From the NCBI RefSeq assembly GCF_042646205.1, contig NZ_JBHRTF010000003.1, positions 248,001 to 312,000 of the forward strand: DNA of 64,000 nucleotides, in the 5' to 3' direction. Under the pieces are notes generated by a model that was not told the DNA's origin, did not search any database, and was given only the letters and a program-made list of their open reading frames with translations. This DNA comes from Cellvibrio fontiphilus_A. Its GTDB lineage: Bacteria > Pseudomonadota > Gammaproteobacteria > Pseudomonadales > Cellvibrionaceae. Position 1 is the stretch's first letter, and each line of letters opens with the position of its first letter. Position numbers and translations under genes: made by a program. Shown in pieces: positions 42,688-50,785 of this stretch.

Positions 42688-43224
42688 ATGACCAGTAAAA
42701 TATCAGGCATATTGTTTTTTTCGTTGATCATTTTGCTTACGCAATCATGTTACTCAGGCAATCGCTCAGCGGACAGCGACAGTAATAGATCGCAAGTTCA
42801 TACGCTTGGCAAGCCGGGTGCAAGCGTCAGTATTAGCAATTCACAGCCGATTCTATTGGCTTCGCTGGGTGCGCAAGACTTGGTGCTTATATTGGAGGGG
42901 CCGGCTGCTTTTGATGAGTTGTCGGTGCGTGTTGCATCCAGTGATGGCCTAAGCCTTCTATCGCCTATTGATTCGGTCACTTTTCTTCCCACCTCTACGG
43001 GCAAATATAATTTGCCGCTCAGCCTGAATGTAAAACGCGAGGGGCGCCATTACGTGCGGTTGTATGTTGAACTGGTTACCGCCAATAGTCGTGCGCAACG
43101 TGTGGTGTCGGCAATTATTCAGGTGGGTTCCACCATTACTAAGCAGCAAAAAACAATCCCGAAAAGTAATACTGATGGAGTGATTTCGCTACCCGCCCAA
43201 GAGCAGGTAATGCCAAAGGATTGA
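42688..43224 (+). CDS. small predicted lipoprotein downstream of the zinc protease
   Basis: A 178-residue exported protein with a signal peptide and a probable lipobox (LTQSC, Cys21). The mature part is predicted mostly beta (about 45-150), ending in a charged Lys/Gln-rich tail. I do not recognise the family. It starts 9 bp after the metalloprotease lipoprotein gene, so it is likely co-translated; a partner, inhibitor or assembly role is possible but not shown by sequence. It is followed by a 74-bp gap and aguA. Confidence 0.7.
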   Translation: MTSKISGILFFSLIILLTQSCYSGNRSADSDSNRSQVHTLGKPGASVSISNSQPILLASLGAQDLVLILEGPAAFDELSVRVASSDGLSLLSPIDSVTFLPTSTGKYNLPLSLNVKREGRHYVRLYVELVTANSRAQRVVSAIIQVGSTITKQQKTIPKSNTDGVISLPAQEQVMPKD

Positions 43225-43298
43225 GCACACAATGCTTATTGTGGTTTGTTTATAATGCTCTAAAAATTAGTTCACTTTATTAGTAAAGAGGTGTTTTT

Positions 43299-44342
43299 AT
43301 GTCTATCCAACGTTTGCCCGCCGAGTGGGAGCCACAGGATGCGGTCATGTTAACCTGGCCGCATAAAAATACTGCCTGGAACTGGATTCTTGAGGATGTC
43401 ACTGAGTTATATGAGGCCTTGGCAACAGTGATTGTTGATTACGCTGATGTCATCATTGCTGTGCCGGATCAAATGAAAGAAGAGGTTTATGCACGCCTTG
43501 AAGCTATGGGTGCTCCTATGGAGTATATCCATTTGTATCCCTGTGCCAGCGACGATACTTGGGCGCGCGATCATGGGCCTATTACGGTAGAAGCAGATGG
43601 TGTTTTTAAATTACTTGATTTCCAATTTAATGGTTGGGGTAATAAATTTCCTCATGCTCAGGATAATCAAATATCCAAAGTGTTGTTCAACCAAGAGGCT
43701 TTCCCCTATGCCGTTTTTGAAGAGCAGGATTGGGTACTTGAAGGCGGTTCTATAGAGACTGACGGCCAGGGCACGTTATTAACTACATCGTCTTGTTTGT
43801 TAAATAAAAATCGTAATCCGGATTTGACCAGGGCAGATATAGAGGCGCGCCTAAAAGCAGCATTTGGCGTGCGTAAAGTTAACTGGCTTGATTATGGTTA
43901 TCTTGCGGGCGATGACACCGACAGCCATGTAGATACTCTGGCGCGCCTTTGTCCCAACAATACAATTGTTTATACGGCATGTGACGATGAAAATGATGAG
44001 CATTATGCTGAATTAAAAAAAATGGAAGCTCAGTTAAAAACGTTTACTAATGCTGATGGTGAGCCTTATCGTTTGCTTCCTCTTCCGTGGTCGGGTCCAG
44101 TTTTGGGGCGTGACAGTGATGAGCGGTTGCCATCTACCTATGCCAATTTTCTTGTGATCAACGAGGCGGTATTAGTTCCAATCTATGAATTGCCGATGGA
44201 TGAGGATGCATTAGAGGTGGTATCTCAAGCATTTCCTGGATATGAAATCCTCGGTATTCCCTGTAATACCCTCATAGAGCAAGGGGGGAGCTTGCACTGC
44301 ATTACCATGCAAATTCCTGAAGGTGTTTTGGAGCCACTTTAA
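43299..44342 (+). CDS. aguA: agmatine deiminase
   Basis: Hydrolyses agmatine to N-carbamoylputrescine and ammonia. The 347 residues carry PAEWEPQDAVMLTWPH, the substrate-binding DTWARDHGPI, NGWGNKFPHAQDN, LEGGSIETDGQGTLLTT, GDDTDSHVDTLAR and the catalytic Cys334 in QGGSLHCITMQIP, all typical of the guanidino-modifying agmatine deiminases. ATG 43299 follows an AAGAGG element (43285-43290). The stop codon directly abuts the aguB ATG, so the pair is co-translated. Its substrate is the product of SpeA (9781-11700). Confidence 0.97.
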   Translation: MSIQRLPAEWEPQDAVMLTWPHKNTAWNWILEDVTELYEALATVIVDYADVIIAVPDQMKEEVYARLEAMGAPMEYIHLYPCASDDTWARDHGPITVEADGVFKLLDFQFNGWGNKFPHAQDNQISKVLFNQEAFPYAVFEEQDWVLEGGSIETDGQGTLLTTSSCLLNKNRNPDLTRADIEARLKAAFGVRKVNWLDYGYLAGDDTDSHVDTLARLCPNNTIVYTACDDENDEHYAELKKMEAQLKTFTNADGEPYRLLPLPWSGPVLGRDSDERLPSTYANFLVINEAVLVPIYELPMDEDALEVVSQAFPGYEILGIPCNTLIEQGGSLHCITMQIPEGVLEPL

Positions 44343-45242
44343 ATGCGCAGTAATCAGTTCAAAAAAAATCTCAAAGTTGGTGTAATTCAACAGTCATGTA
44401 GTGCTGATTTGAATGAAAATTTCACCAAAACCCTTAACAATATTCGCTTGTTGGCTGCACAGGGAGCTGAGCTGGTGGTTCTGCAAGAACTGCATCGAGG
44501 TTTGTATTTTTGCCAACAAGAAATAAGTGATCATTTCGATCAGGCTGAAACCATTCCTGGTCCCAGTACGGATCGATTAGGCGATCTGGCGCGCGAATTA
44601 AATATAGTAATAGTTGCCTCTCTGTTTGAAAAACGCGGTGTGGGTTTGCATCACAACACAGCAGTAGTTTTAGAGCGAGACGGTTCAATTGCTGGGAAAT
44701 ATCGCAAAATGCACATACCGGATGATCCCGGTTACTATGAAAAATTTTATTTTACCCCTGGCGACTTGGGCTTTTATCCAATTCAAACCTCGGTTGGTTC
44801 TCTAGGGGTTTTAGTGTGTTGGGATCAGTGGTTTCCTGAAGCAGCCCGTCTTATGGCGATGGCTGGTGCAGACTTATTAATTTATCCAACGGCAATTGGT
44901 TGGACTCCTGATGAAGATGCTGAGGAAAAAACGCGTCAGCGTGAAGCCTGGGTGACAGTCCAGCGTGCTCATGCGATTGCCAATGGTTTGCCAGTAGTCA
45001 GTGTTAATAGGGTAGGGCATGAGCCTGATCCTGCCGGTGGTTGTGGTCTGGATTTTTGGGGTAATAGTTTTATTGCAGGACCGCAGGGAGAGTTTCTATG
45101 GGTGGCATCTTCCGATCAGGAAGCAAACGCTGTGGTCACAATAGATTTGCAGCGAAGTGAGACCGTCCGTCGTATGTGGCCTTATCTGCGCGATAGGCGC
45201 ATAGATCACTATGGCGATCTATTAAAGATTTATCGCGACTAA
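44343..45242 (+). CDS. aguB: N-carbamoylputrescine amidase
   Basis: Nitrilase-superfamily amidase converting N-carbamoylputrescine to putrescine, CO2 and ammonia. The 299 residues show the Glu-Lys-Cys triad: Glu49 in VVLQELHRG, Lys122 in KYRKMHIPDD and Cys159 in VLVCWDQWFPEAAR. The C-terminal SVNRVGHEPDPAGGCGLDFW segment is typical of AguB. It starts on the base after the aguA stop and is followed after 6 bp by a diguanylate cyclase gene, which suggests a three-gene transcript. Confidence 0.96.
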   Translation: MRSNQFKKNLKVGVIQQSCSADLNENFTKTLNNIRLLAAQGAELVVLQELHRGLYFCQQEISDHFDQAETIPGPSTDRLGDLARELNIVIVASLFEKRGVGLHHNTAVVLERDGSIAGKYRKMHIPDDPGYYEKFYFTPGDLGFYPIQTSVGSLGVLVCWDQWFPEAARLMAMAGADLLIYPTAIGWTPDEDAEEKTRQREAWVTVQRAHAIANGLPVVSVNRVGHEPDPAGGCGLDFWGNSFIAGPQGEFLWVASSDQEANAVVTIDLQRSETVRRMWPYLRDRRIDHYGDLLKIYRD

Positions 45243-45248
45243 AGTCTT

Positions 45249-45947
45249 ATGGATCACACAGGCTTATCATCAAACTCGGAGAATTTATCCTGCGCTGCTA
45301 CAGGTCAGCAATGTCGTCTAATGAATGAGTTGTTGAGCTTACGAAATGAGGTTGATGAGCTTCGTCATCAAGTGCAAACAGATGCTTTGACCGGACTGTA
45401 TAACTTTCGTTTTTTTTCCAACATTTTACCCTTGGAGATGGAGCGAAGTCGTCGCTCCTCTGTTCCTCTATCATTGATTATTCTCGATATAGATCATTTC
45501 AAACAATTTAATGATACTTGGGGTCATGAGTTAGGGAATCAGGCTTTGCAACACGTATCCCAGCTAATAAAAGTTGCAATTCGCAAGTTGGATTTTGCCT
45601 GTCGTTTTGGCGGTGAGGAGTTCGCTGTAATTTTGCCCGGCACTGAAATACATCAGGCATTGAATGTCGCTGAACGTTTGCGACTTTTAATTGTAAACAG
45701 TGAGTTCAAAATAAATAAAAAAGATGTGCAAATAACAGCGAGCCTGGGTGTTGATGAATTTAAATCTACCGATGATTACACTGTTCAGGAATTTATCGAA
45801 AGAGTGGATTCGCGTTTGTATCAAGCCAAAGCTGCCGGCCGCAACTTGGTTAAAGGTCCAATTGATACCCCATTGGTCACCGATACTAATGTTACGGCTG
45901 ATGAAAAAGATGCGTTATTTGACTTGTTTAATGATGCGGATGATTGA
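45249..45947 (+). CDS. soluble diguanylate cyclase (GGDEF) in the aguAB unit
   Basis: A 232-residue protein with a short N-terminal region (about 1-45, partly coiled coil) and one GGDEF domain (about 45-205). The catalytic motif is intact (CRFGGEEFAVIL), DIDHFKQFNDTWGH provides the metal-binding Asp, and an RxxD inhibitory site (RKLD) sits five residues before GGEEF, so product inhibition is expected. No sensor domain or membrane segment is seen; N-terminal Cys residues (SCAATGQQC) are present. It lies 6 bp after aguB. The link between putrescine synthesis and c-di-GMP is inference from position only. Confidence 0.9.
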   Translation: MDHTGLSSNSENLSCAATGQQCRLMNELLSLRNEVDELRHQVQTDALTGLYNFRFFSNILPLEMERSRRSSVPLSLIILDIDHFKQFNDTWGHELGNQALQHVSQLIKVAIRKLDFACRFGGEEFAVILPGTEIHQALNVAERLRLLIVNSEFKINKKDVQITASLGVDEFKSTDDYTVQEFIERVDSRLYQAKAAGRNLVKGPIDTPLVTDTNVTADEKDALFDLFNDADD

Positions 45948-46014
45948 TCCGGTATTTTTGGCGAAGCGTAAAAAATAAAAATTTTGACTGTAAATGTTTA
46001 AGGGTTTTTGAATT

Positions 46015-46488
46015 ATGAGTTTTCCGAAAATAGGTAATCTGGCACCCGCTTTTACATTAATCAATCAGCACGGCGAGAAGGTCTCGTTAAAAGACTTTAA
46101 AGGCAAAAAAAATCTTGTGCTTTACTTTTATCCTAAAGCATCAACGCCTGGATGTACGGTTCAAGCTTGCGGGATCAGTTCCTCGTCTGCTGAGTTCGAA
46201 AAGTTAGATACTGTTGTATTGGGTATAAGTCCCGATGCTCCCGCTAAACTTATCAAGTTTGCTGATAAATATAGTCTGGGCTTTAATCTGCTCGCCGATG
46301 AAGATCATGCTGTAGCAGAATCCTATGGTGTTTGGGCTCTGAAGAAGTTTATGGGTAAGGAGTTTATGGGGATTCTTCGCACCACGTTTATTATCAATAA
46401 AGATGGACGTCTCTGTAAGATACTGGATAAGGTTAATACGAAGACTCACGATCAGGATGTGCTAGCGATTCTGCGAAATGGCATTTAA
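46015..46488 (+). CDS. bcp: thioredoxin-dependent peroxiredoxin (Bcp type)
   Basis: Thiol peroxidase reducing hydrogen and organic peroxides. The 157 residues match the BCP/PrxQ family: peroxidatic Cys47 and resolving Cys52 in ASTPGCTVQACGI, LYFYPKA before it, LLADEDHAVAESYGVW, and the conserved Arg in ILRTTFIINKDG. It is 67 bp after the GGDEF gene on the same strand; no clear terminator separates them. It is cytoplasmic. Confidence 0.95.
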   Translation: MSFPKIGNLAPAFTLINQHGEKVSLKDFKGKKNLVLYFYPKASTPGCTVQACGISSSSAEFEKLDTVVLGISPDAPAKLIKFADKYSLGFNLLADEDHAVAESYGVWALKKFMGKEFMGILRTTFIINKDGRLCKILDKVNTKTHDQDVLAILRNGI

Positions 46489-46553
46489 ATCCACTGTTTA
46501 TATTAAAATGTGATATAAAAATTTCGTCATGTGAAAATCATACGCATTTCTCT

Positions 46554-46580
46554 TTGTTGCGAATCGATATAGACTATAAT
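46554..46580 (+). promoter_or_regulatory. probable sigma70 promoter for the HTH regulator gene
   Basis: A consensus TATAAT lies at 46575-46580 in an AT-rich gap. A TTGTTG at 46554-46559 could be the -35 element, though the 15-bp spacing is short. The ATG is about 120 bp downstream, leaving a long leader. Confidence 0.5.
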
Positions 46581-46703
46581 CTTCTATGTCGAGTGTGGCT
46601 TGATCGACAAAAGGATGATATCGATACTGTCGGCTTTAATTAGCCGGCAAGTGACACTCCTTAAATTCCACAACTGCCTTTTATTGGCAAAGGAGACGCT
46701 TGG

Positions 46704-47147
46704 ATGATTCAATTACAGCGAATTTACCGGAATAACGAAGGTTCCTCGGAAAATTCTTTCGCAGGATCTGAGGTTAGATCATACAAAGAATATTTATCTC
46801 TTGCCGAAATCCCTAGATTTGAAGGGGTTTCCGCTAGGGTTATAGATGCATTAAAACAGCGCGTAGGTCGGGAAGATTTATCAATCGATCGCATTGCCGA
46901 GGATCTAAAGCTCTCGAAGCGTACTTTGCAACGTCGTTTACAGAACCAGAATGCTAATTTTGCTCAAATAAGAGATGCATTACGTTTTCATTATGCAATC
47001 AAGTACCTGATTGACGAGCATATGAGCGTGGATAATGTTTCCAAAGCGCTGGACTTTTCCGATAGAACCAGTTTTACCAACGCATTTAAGCGTTGGACCG
47101 GCCTTTCACCCAGTGTGTTTAGAAAGCTTTTTCGAGATTATGCTTAG
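46704..47147 (+). CDS. AraC-type HTH transcription regulator without a recognised sensor domain
   Basis: A 147-residue DNA-binding protein. The C-terminal AraC/XylS double helix-turn-helix (about 50-147) is complete: LSIDRIAEDLKLSKRTLQRR for the first and VSKALDFSDRTSFTNAFKRW for the second. The N-terminal 50 residues are short and hydrophilic, so the usual effector domain is missing. A strong AAAGGAG precedes ATG 46704, so the short form is not an obvious truncation. The target is unknown; the nearest downstream gene is yajC. Confidence 0.87.
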   Translation: MIQLQRIYRNNEGSSENSFAGSEVRSYKEYLSLAEIPRFEGVSARVIDALKQRVGREDLSIDRIAEDLKLSKRTLQRRLQNQNANFAQIRDALRFHYAIKYLIDEHMSVDNVSKALDFSDRTSFTNAFKRWTGLSPSVFRKLFRDYA

Positions 47148-47241
47148 AGTCTTTTCTCTAGGTTCTAAGGATAGTGCGCCAATTGCCTGAGAGTTTTAAA
47201 ACAGGTAAAGTTGGTGTTCTTTATTCTTAGAGGTTAGTTTC

Positions 47242-47583
47242 ATGAGTTTCTTTATAGCGTCTGCAGTCGCTCAAACCGAAGCCGCTGCTCCACAAGGTAA
47301 TCCGATGATTACCTTGCTGATGTTTGGCGGTATGTTTCTTTTCATGTACCTGCTTATTATACGCCCTCAGCGTAAGCGTCAGAAAGAACACCAAAACTTG
47401 GTTGCTGCCTTGGCTAAAGGTGATGAAGTTGTTATGACTAGCGGCATGTTGGGTAAAGTTATCAAAGTGGACGAAAATTACATAGTTCTCGAAACGGGCA
47501 ATAACGTAGAGCTCAAGTTTCAAAAGGTTGCTGTGCATGCTGTTCTGCCCAAAGGTACAATCAAAACAATCGAATCGGCTTAA
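47242..47583 (+). CDS. yajC: preprotein translocase subunit YajC
   Basis: Small inner-membrane protein of the SecDF-YajC accessory complex. The 113 residues have one membrane helix (about 24-42), the conserved IIRPQRKRQKEHQNLVAAL and the KGDEVVMTSGMLGKV segment. Length matches the family. Unusually it is not next to tgt, secD or secF: it lies between an HTH regulator gene and a symporter gene. A terminator follows immediately, so it is a single-gene unit or shares a transcript with the regulator. Confidence 0.94.
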   Translation: MSFFIASAVAQTEAAAPQGNPMITLLMFGGMFLFMYLLIIRPQRKRQKEHQNLVAALAKGDEVVMTSGMLGKVIKVDENYIVLETGNNVELKFQKVAVHAVLPKGTIKTIESA

Positions 47584-47597
47584 AATGCCAAATCTTT

Positions 47598-47624
47598 AAA
47601 AAAGGGGCTTATGCCCCTTTTTTG
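47598..47624 (+). terminator. intrinsic terminator after yajC
   Basis: AAAAAAGGGGC (47598-47608) pairs with GCCCCTTTTTT (47613-47623) around a TTAT loop. It is followed by more T residues. Confidence 0.92.
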
Positions 47625-47646
47625 TTTTTCCTCGGAGCCTATCTGA

Positions 47647-48999
47647 ATGGATCTTATCCATAATCTCGTTGCACAGATAAATAACTTTGTGTGGGGTGTT
47701 CCCATGCTGGTTCTCATTTTGGGAACGGGATTTTACTTAATGATTGGTTTAAAGGGGATGCCAATACTACGCCTCGGGCTTGGTTTTCGTCTCGTGTGGC
47801 AGGGCAGAACAAAGGATGATAAGACTATTGGTCAAGTGAGTTCTTTCCAAGCCTTAATGACATGTTTGTCAGCAACTGTTGGCACTGGAAATATTGCCGG
47901 GGTAGCAACAGCGATTTTTTTGGGTGGGCCAGGCGCATTGTTTTGGATGTGGTGTACCGCTTTAGTTGGGATGGCCACCAAGTATTCTGAAGTTGTGCTC
48001 GCGGTGCATTACCGCGATGTTGACGATAGAGGTGAATGCAGTGGCGGCCCTATGTACGCAATCAAAAATGGCTTAAGTCATTCGTGGCATTGGCTGGGTT
48101 TTGTATTTGCGCTCTTTGGTGGGCTGGCAGGCTTTGGTATTGGGAATATGGTTCAGTCAAACAGTATGGCTGAAGTTATTAGGGTGACCTTCGGTGTGGA
48201 AACATGGATCACTGGGCTAATCACGACATTGGTCGTAGCTATGGTGGTGTTAGGTGGTATAAAACGTATCGCTAAGGTAGCCGCTTCTTTGGTTCCATTT
48301 ATGTGCATTGCTTACATTTTGATGTCGGTGATCGTGTTAGTTTTATATGCCTCGCGGATTCCCGAGGCTCTATCATTAATATTTACCCATGCGTTCACTC
48401 CTGCTGCTGCATCTGGTGGTTTTGCTGGGGCTGCAGTACTAATGGCCATTCAGTATGGAGTGGCTAGAGGTATTTTTTCTAATGAGGCAGGGCTTGGCAC
48501 TGCGGGGATTGCTCAGGCTGCTGCTGTCACAAATAGTCCAGTTCGTTCAGGTCTCATCGGGATGACTGGCACTTTTATCGATACCATTGTGATCTGCACG
48601 CTCACAGGGTTAGTGATTGTCTGTACTGGCGTATGGGATGGGGGGGCGAGTGGCGCAAGCTTATCTTCACTTGCATTTGAATCTGCTTTACCTGGTGTTG
48701 GGGCTTACCTATTGGCATCGGCGTTGGTTGTCTTCACTTTTACCACCATACTGGGTTGGAGTTACTATGGAGAGCGTTGCTGGATTTACCTTGCCGGTAA
48801 AAAAAGTGTTATGCCTTTCCGAATTATTTGGGTTTTTGCTGTTTTTGGCGGTGCAGTTTTTCATTTGGATTTTGTTTGGCTTCTTGCTGATACCCTTAAC
48901 GCGTTGATGGCCATTCCAAATTTAATATCTTTGTGGCTATTGAGCCCTGTTGTTTTGAAGTTGACGTTAGACTATTTTTCGCAACAGAAAATTAGCTAG
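47647..48999 (+). CDS. alanine/sodium symporter (AGCS family)
   Basis: Sodium-coupled amino acid symporter of the AlsT/DagA type, 450 residues with about ten to eleven membrane helices. Typical stretches: LGTGFYLMIGLKGMPILRLG, SFQALMTCLSATVGTGNIAG (substrate/ion-binding helix), GGPMYAIKNGL, FSNEAGLGTAGIAQAAA and GWSYYGERCW. The substrate is probably alanine or glycine, by family. It starts 23 bp after the yajC terminator. Its stop codon is only 2 bp from the stop of the converging tusE, with no terminator between. Confidence 0.93.
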   Translation: MDLIHNLVAQINNFVWGVPMLVLILGTGFYLMIGLKGMPILRLGLGFRLVWQGRTKDDKTIGQVSSFQALMTCLSATVGTGNIAGVATAIFLGGPGALFWMWCTALVGMATKYSEVVLAVHYRDVDDRGECSGGPMYAIKNGLSHSWHWLGFVFALFGGLAGFGIGNMVQSNSMAEVIRVTFGVETWITGLITTLVVAMVVLGGIKRIAKVAASLVPFMCIAYILMSVIVLVLYASRIPEALSLIFTHAFTPAAASGGFAGAAVLMAIQYGVARGIFSNEAGLGTAGIAQAAAVTNSPVRSGLIGMTGTFIDTIVICTLTGLVIVCTGVWDGGASGASLSSLAFESALPGVGAYLLASALVVFTFTTILGWSYYGERCWIYLAGKKSVMPFRIIWVFAVFGGAVFHLDFVWLLADTLNALMAIPNLISLWLLSPVVLKLTLDYFSQQKIS

Positions 49000-49001
49000 G
49001 T

Positions 49002-49334
49002 CTACAAGCAGTTGGTTGGGCGTGGTAGACCAGCAATTTTGCTTGCAACTTTAGCGGGGCTTGGTGGAAATAAACTTAGCAGATATACGCTTTTGCCTTT
49101 TTCTGGCCCCAGTTTTTTCTCAATATATTTTACTAGTGCTCTCATTGCCGGGGAAATTTGGAATTCAGCATAGAATTCTCTTAATAGAAAAATTACTTTC
49201 CAGTGTTCGGGTGTAAGTTCGATTTTCTCTTCTTGTGCAAGTTTTTCTGCGATATCTGGGGTCCAATCCTGTAAGTTGACTAGAAATCCATCTCTGTCGA
49301 CAGCAACTTCTTGATTATCAATATTCAAATGCAT
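49002..49334 (-). CDS. tusE: sulfur carrier protein TusE
   Basis: Last carrier in the tRNA 2-thiouridine sulfur relay, delivering persulfide from TusBCD to MnmA. The 110 residues match DsrC/TusE: DGFLVNLQDWTPDIAEKLA, LTPEHWKVIFLLREFY, and the C-terminal Cys arm RPTNCL with the active Cys in the penultimate position. ATG 49334 is one base after the tusB stop (TAGCATG), fitting translational coupling; a GTG at 49355 would overlap tusB and is less likely. Confidence 0.94.
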   Translation of the reverse strand: MHLNIDNQEVAVDRDGFLVNLQDWTPDIAEKLAQEEKIELTPEHWKVIFLLREFYAEFQISPAMRALVKYIEKKLGPEKGKSVYLLSLFPPSPAKVASKIAGLPRPTNCL

Positions 49335-49335
49335 G

Positions 49336-49644
49336 CTAATACCAGCTTTGAACACAGCGATGTTGAATGGTGAGGGTTACAAAATCGTCATAATCAACCA
49401 GCTCTACGGACTCAAGCTGTAGCTCACTCAATCCCCTTGCTTTTATGTCAAAGCTAATTGCGAATACGCGCACTCCGGATTCTATTAGCCGATGTATTGC
49501 ATCGGCTTGCGGTGAGGATTTTGTTGCACCAAGAACTCCATCCTCTAATAATAAAATCGCATCACTTGCTGCGCAGACTCTTATACATGAGGCTAGTGCA
49601 TTGTTCATGTAGGGCGACTTGTTAATCGTGTGTAGCGTGCTCAT
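49336..49644 (-). CDS. tusB: sulfurtransferase complex subunit TusB
   Basis: A 102-residue DsrH-family subunit of the TusBCD complex. It shows MSTLHTINKSPYMNNALASC and AILLLEDGVLGA, which are typical. It starts one base after the tusC stop and ends directly before tusE, so the operon is tusD-tusC-tusB-tusE. Confidence 0.92.
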   Translation of the reverse strand: MSTLHTINKSPYMNNALASCIRVCAASDAILLLEDGVLGATKSSPQADAIHRLIESGVRVFAISFDIKARGLSELQLESVELVDYDDFVTLTIQHRCVQSWY

Positions 49645-49645
49645 G

Positions 49646-50008
49646 TTAAAAGCTCAGTAAATGATCTTGTCGATATAAAAGCTCTTCTACATCTTTGCTG
49701 CTTAAAATTTGGATATTGTCCAAAATTAAATCTGCCTTAGTAAGGCCTCTTTCTTGCAGGGATTCTTTGTGAGCATAAGTTTTTTCTATCCCGTAAAGAG
49801 ATAGGGTAGATAAATTAGCACCAAAATTTTTGAAATATGTGTGGTCAGGCTGTTGATTTTTGAGTAGTTGAAAGACCCCGTCATCCATAAAAAGTATCCC
49901 GATATCCTGATCATAAATTGATGCCGCTAATGCAACGTCAAGCGCCTCGCGAGCAAAGCTTCCGCCATAGGGTGACCGACGTGTAATAATTAATAGTTTT
50001 TTGCTCAT
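49646..50008 (-). CDS. tusC: sulfurtransferase complex subunit TusC
   Basis: A 120-residue DsrF-family subunit of the TusBCD sulfur relay. It has the DsrEF fold start LLIITRRSPYGGSFAREALD and the DIGILFMDDGVFQLL strand-helix typical of TusC. It lies 8 bp after tusD and 1 bp before tusB. Confidence 0.92.
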   Translation of the reverse strand: MSKKLLIITRRSPYGGSFAREALDVALAASIYDQDIGILFMDDGVFQLLKNQQPDHTYFKNFGANLSTLSLYGIEKTYAHKESLQERGLTKADLILDNIQILSSKDVEELLYRQDHLLSF

Positions 50009-50016
50009 CGGTAGGT

Positions 50017-50400
50017 TTAACCAAAAGTAATAAATCGATCAGAAATAACAGCAGCTTCTATTAATTGACCCAAACCACTAAGCGCAAAATTATCATTTAA
50101 ATTGTGCGTTGATTTGTTGTAGCGATCAGCCTCCTCTTTGTTTAGCACTCCTCGTTTTAAAGCTGCAGCTATGCAGATGACCAAATCATGTTGTTTTGCG
50201 AGAAGGCTCCAAGCGTTGTGTAGATTAAATTCATCTTGAGGTGGCGTGGCTAGTGATGTGGCATTGTGTACTCCATCGTGATAAAAAAATACACGATGTA
50301 ATACATGCCCTTGGCGCAATACAGCGGTTGCGAATTCATAGGCTGTTTGACTAGCTTGAGACGAATAAGGGGCGGCATAAACAGCTAATGAAAAAATCAT
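50017..50400 (-). CDS. tusD: sulfurtransferase complex subunit TusD
   Basis: A 127-residue DsrE-family subunit that accepts sulfur from TusA on its active Cys76 (LVICIAAALKRGVLN), within the usual TusBCD hexamer. It also shows SLAVYAAPYSSQASQTAYEF and RVFFYHDGVHNAT. It is the first gene of the tus operon, about 150 bp downstream of tRNA-Ser on the same strand, separated by a strong terminator. Confidence 0.93.
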   Translation of the reverse strand: MIFSLAVYAAPYSSQASQTAYEFATAVLRQGHVLHRVFFYHDGVHNATSLATPPQDEFNLHNAWSLLAKQHDLVICIAAALKRGVLNKEEADRYNKSTHNLNDNFALSGLGQLIEAAVISDRFITFG

Positions 50401-50515
50401 AAACCATTACTTTTCAATAGGTGGCTGGAGAGTTGAAACTGAGTTTTTCTCTTTCAGGTGATAATACAAACTGATGGAGTTGAAGCCAAGAATAATGATG
50501 TTGGAGATGCTAAAG

Positions 50516-50547
50516 AAAAAGGCGCTAGATTTCTCTAGCGCCTTTTT
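50516..50547. terminator. intrinsic terminator of tRNA-Ser (symmetrical)
   Basis: GGCGCTAGA (50521-50529) pairs perfectly with TCTAGCGCC (50534-50542), flanked by A5 on one side and T5 on the other, so it can act on either strand. On the minus strand it lies just after the tRNA 3' end. Confidence 0.9.
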
Positions 50548-50551
50548 GATA

Positions 50552-50641
50552 TGGCGGAAGGGCAGGGATTTGAACCCTGGGTAGGCTCGCACCTACGCCG
50601 GTTTTCAAGACCGGTGCATTAAACCACTCTGCCACCCTTCC
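50552..50641 (-). tRNA. tRNA-Ser(UGA)
   Basis: Read on the minus strand, 90 nt including an encoded CCA. The acceptor stem GGAAGGG pairs with CCCTTCC. The anticodon loop CTTGAAA between CCGGT and ACCGG gives anticodon TGA. A long variable arm (CGTAGGTGCGAGCCTACC region) marks a class II (serine) tRNA, and the T-loop is GGGTTCAAATCCC. Terminated by the hairpin at 50516-50547. It lies between the tus operon and rne. Confidence 0.97.
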
Positions 50642-50737
50642 GGGTTGCGCAGATTATACAGCTCTTTTTTTTTTGAGCAAGAGAAAAAGAAATTTTTTAT
50701 AATTAAATTGGGTGTTGATTTAATTTTCCATCAACAA

Positions 50738-50768
50738 AAAAGCCGAATTGGAAAACAATTCGGCTTTT
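50738..50768. terminator. intrinsic terminator of rne (symmetrical)
   Basis: AAAAGCCGAATTG (50738-50750) pairs perfectly with CAATTCGGCTTTT (50756-50768) around GAAAA. On the minus strand it lies 17 bp after the rne stop codon. Confidence 0.9.
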
Positions 50769-50785
50769 GATTTTGGGTTCAGTTT

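Noticed and set aside
50407..50592. 61-codon minus-strand frame upstream of tusD
   Set aside because: It runs across the terminator and the 3' part of tRNA-Ser, so it cannot be a real gene.
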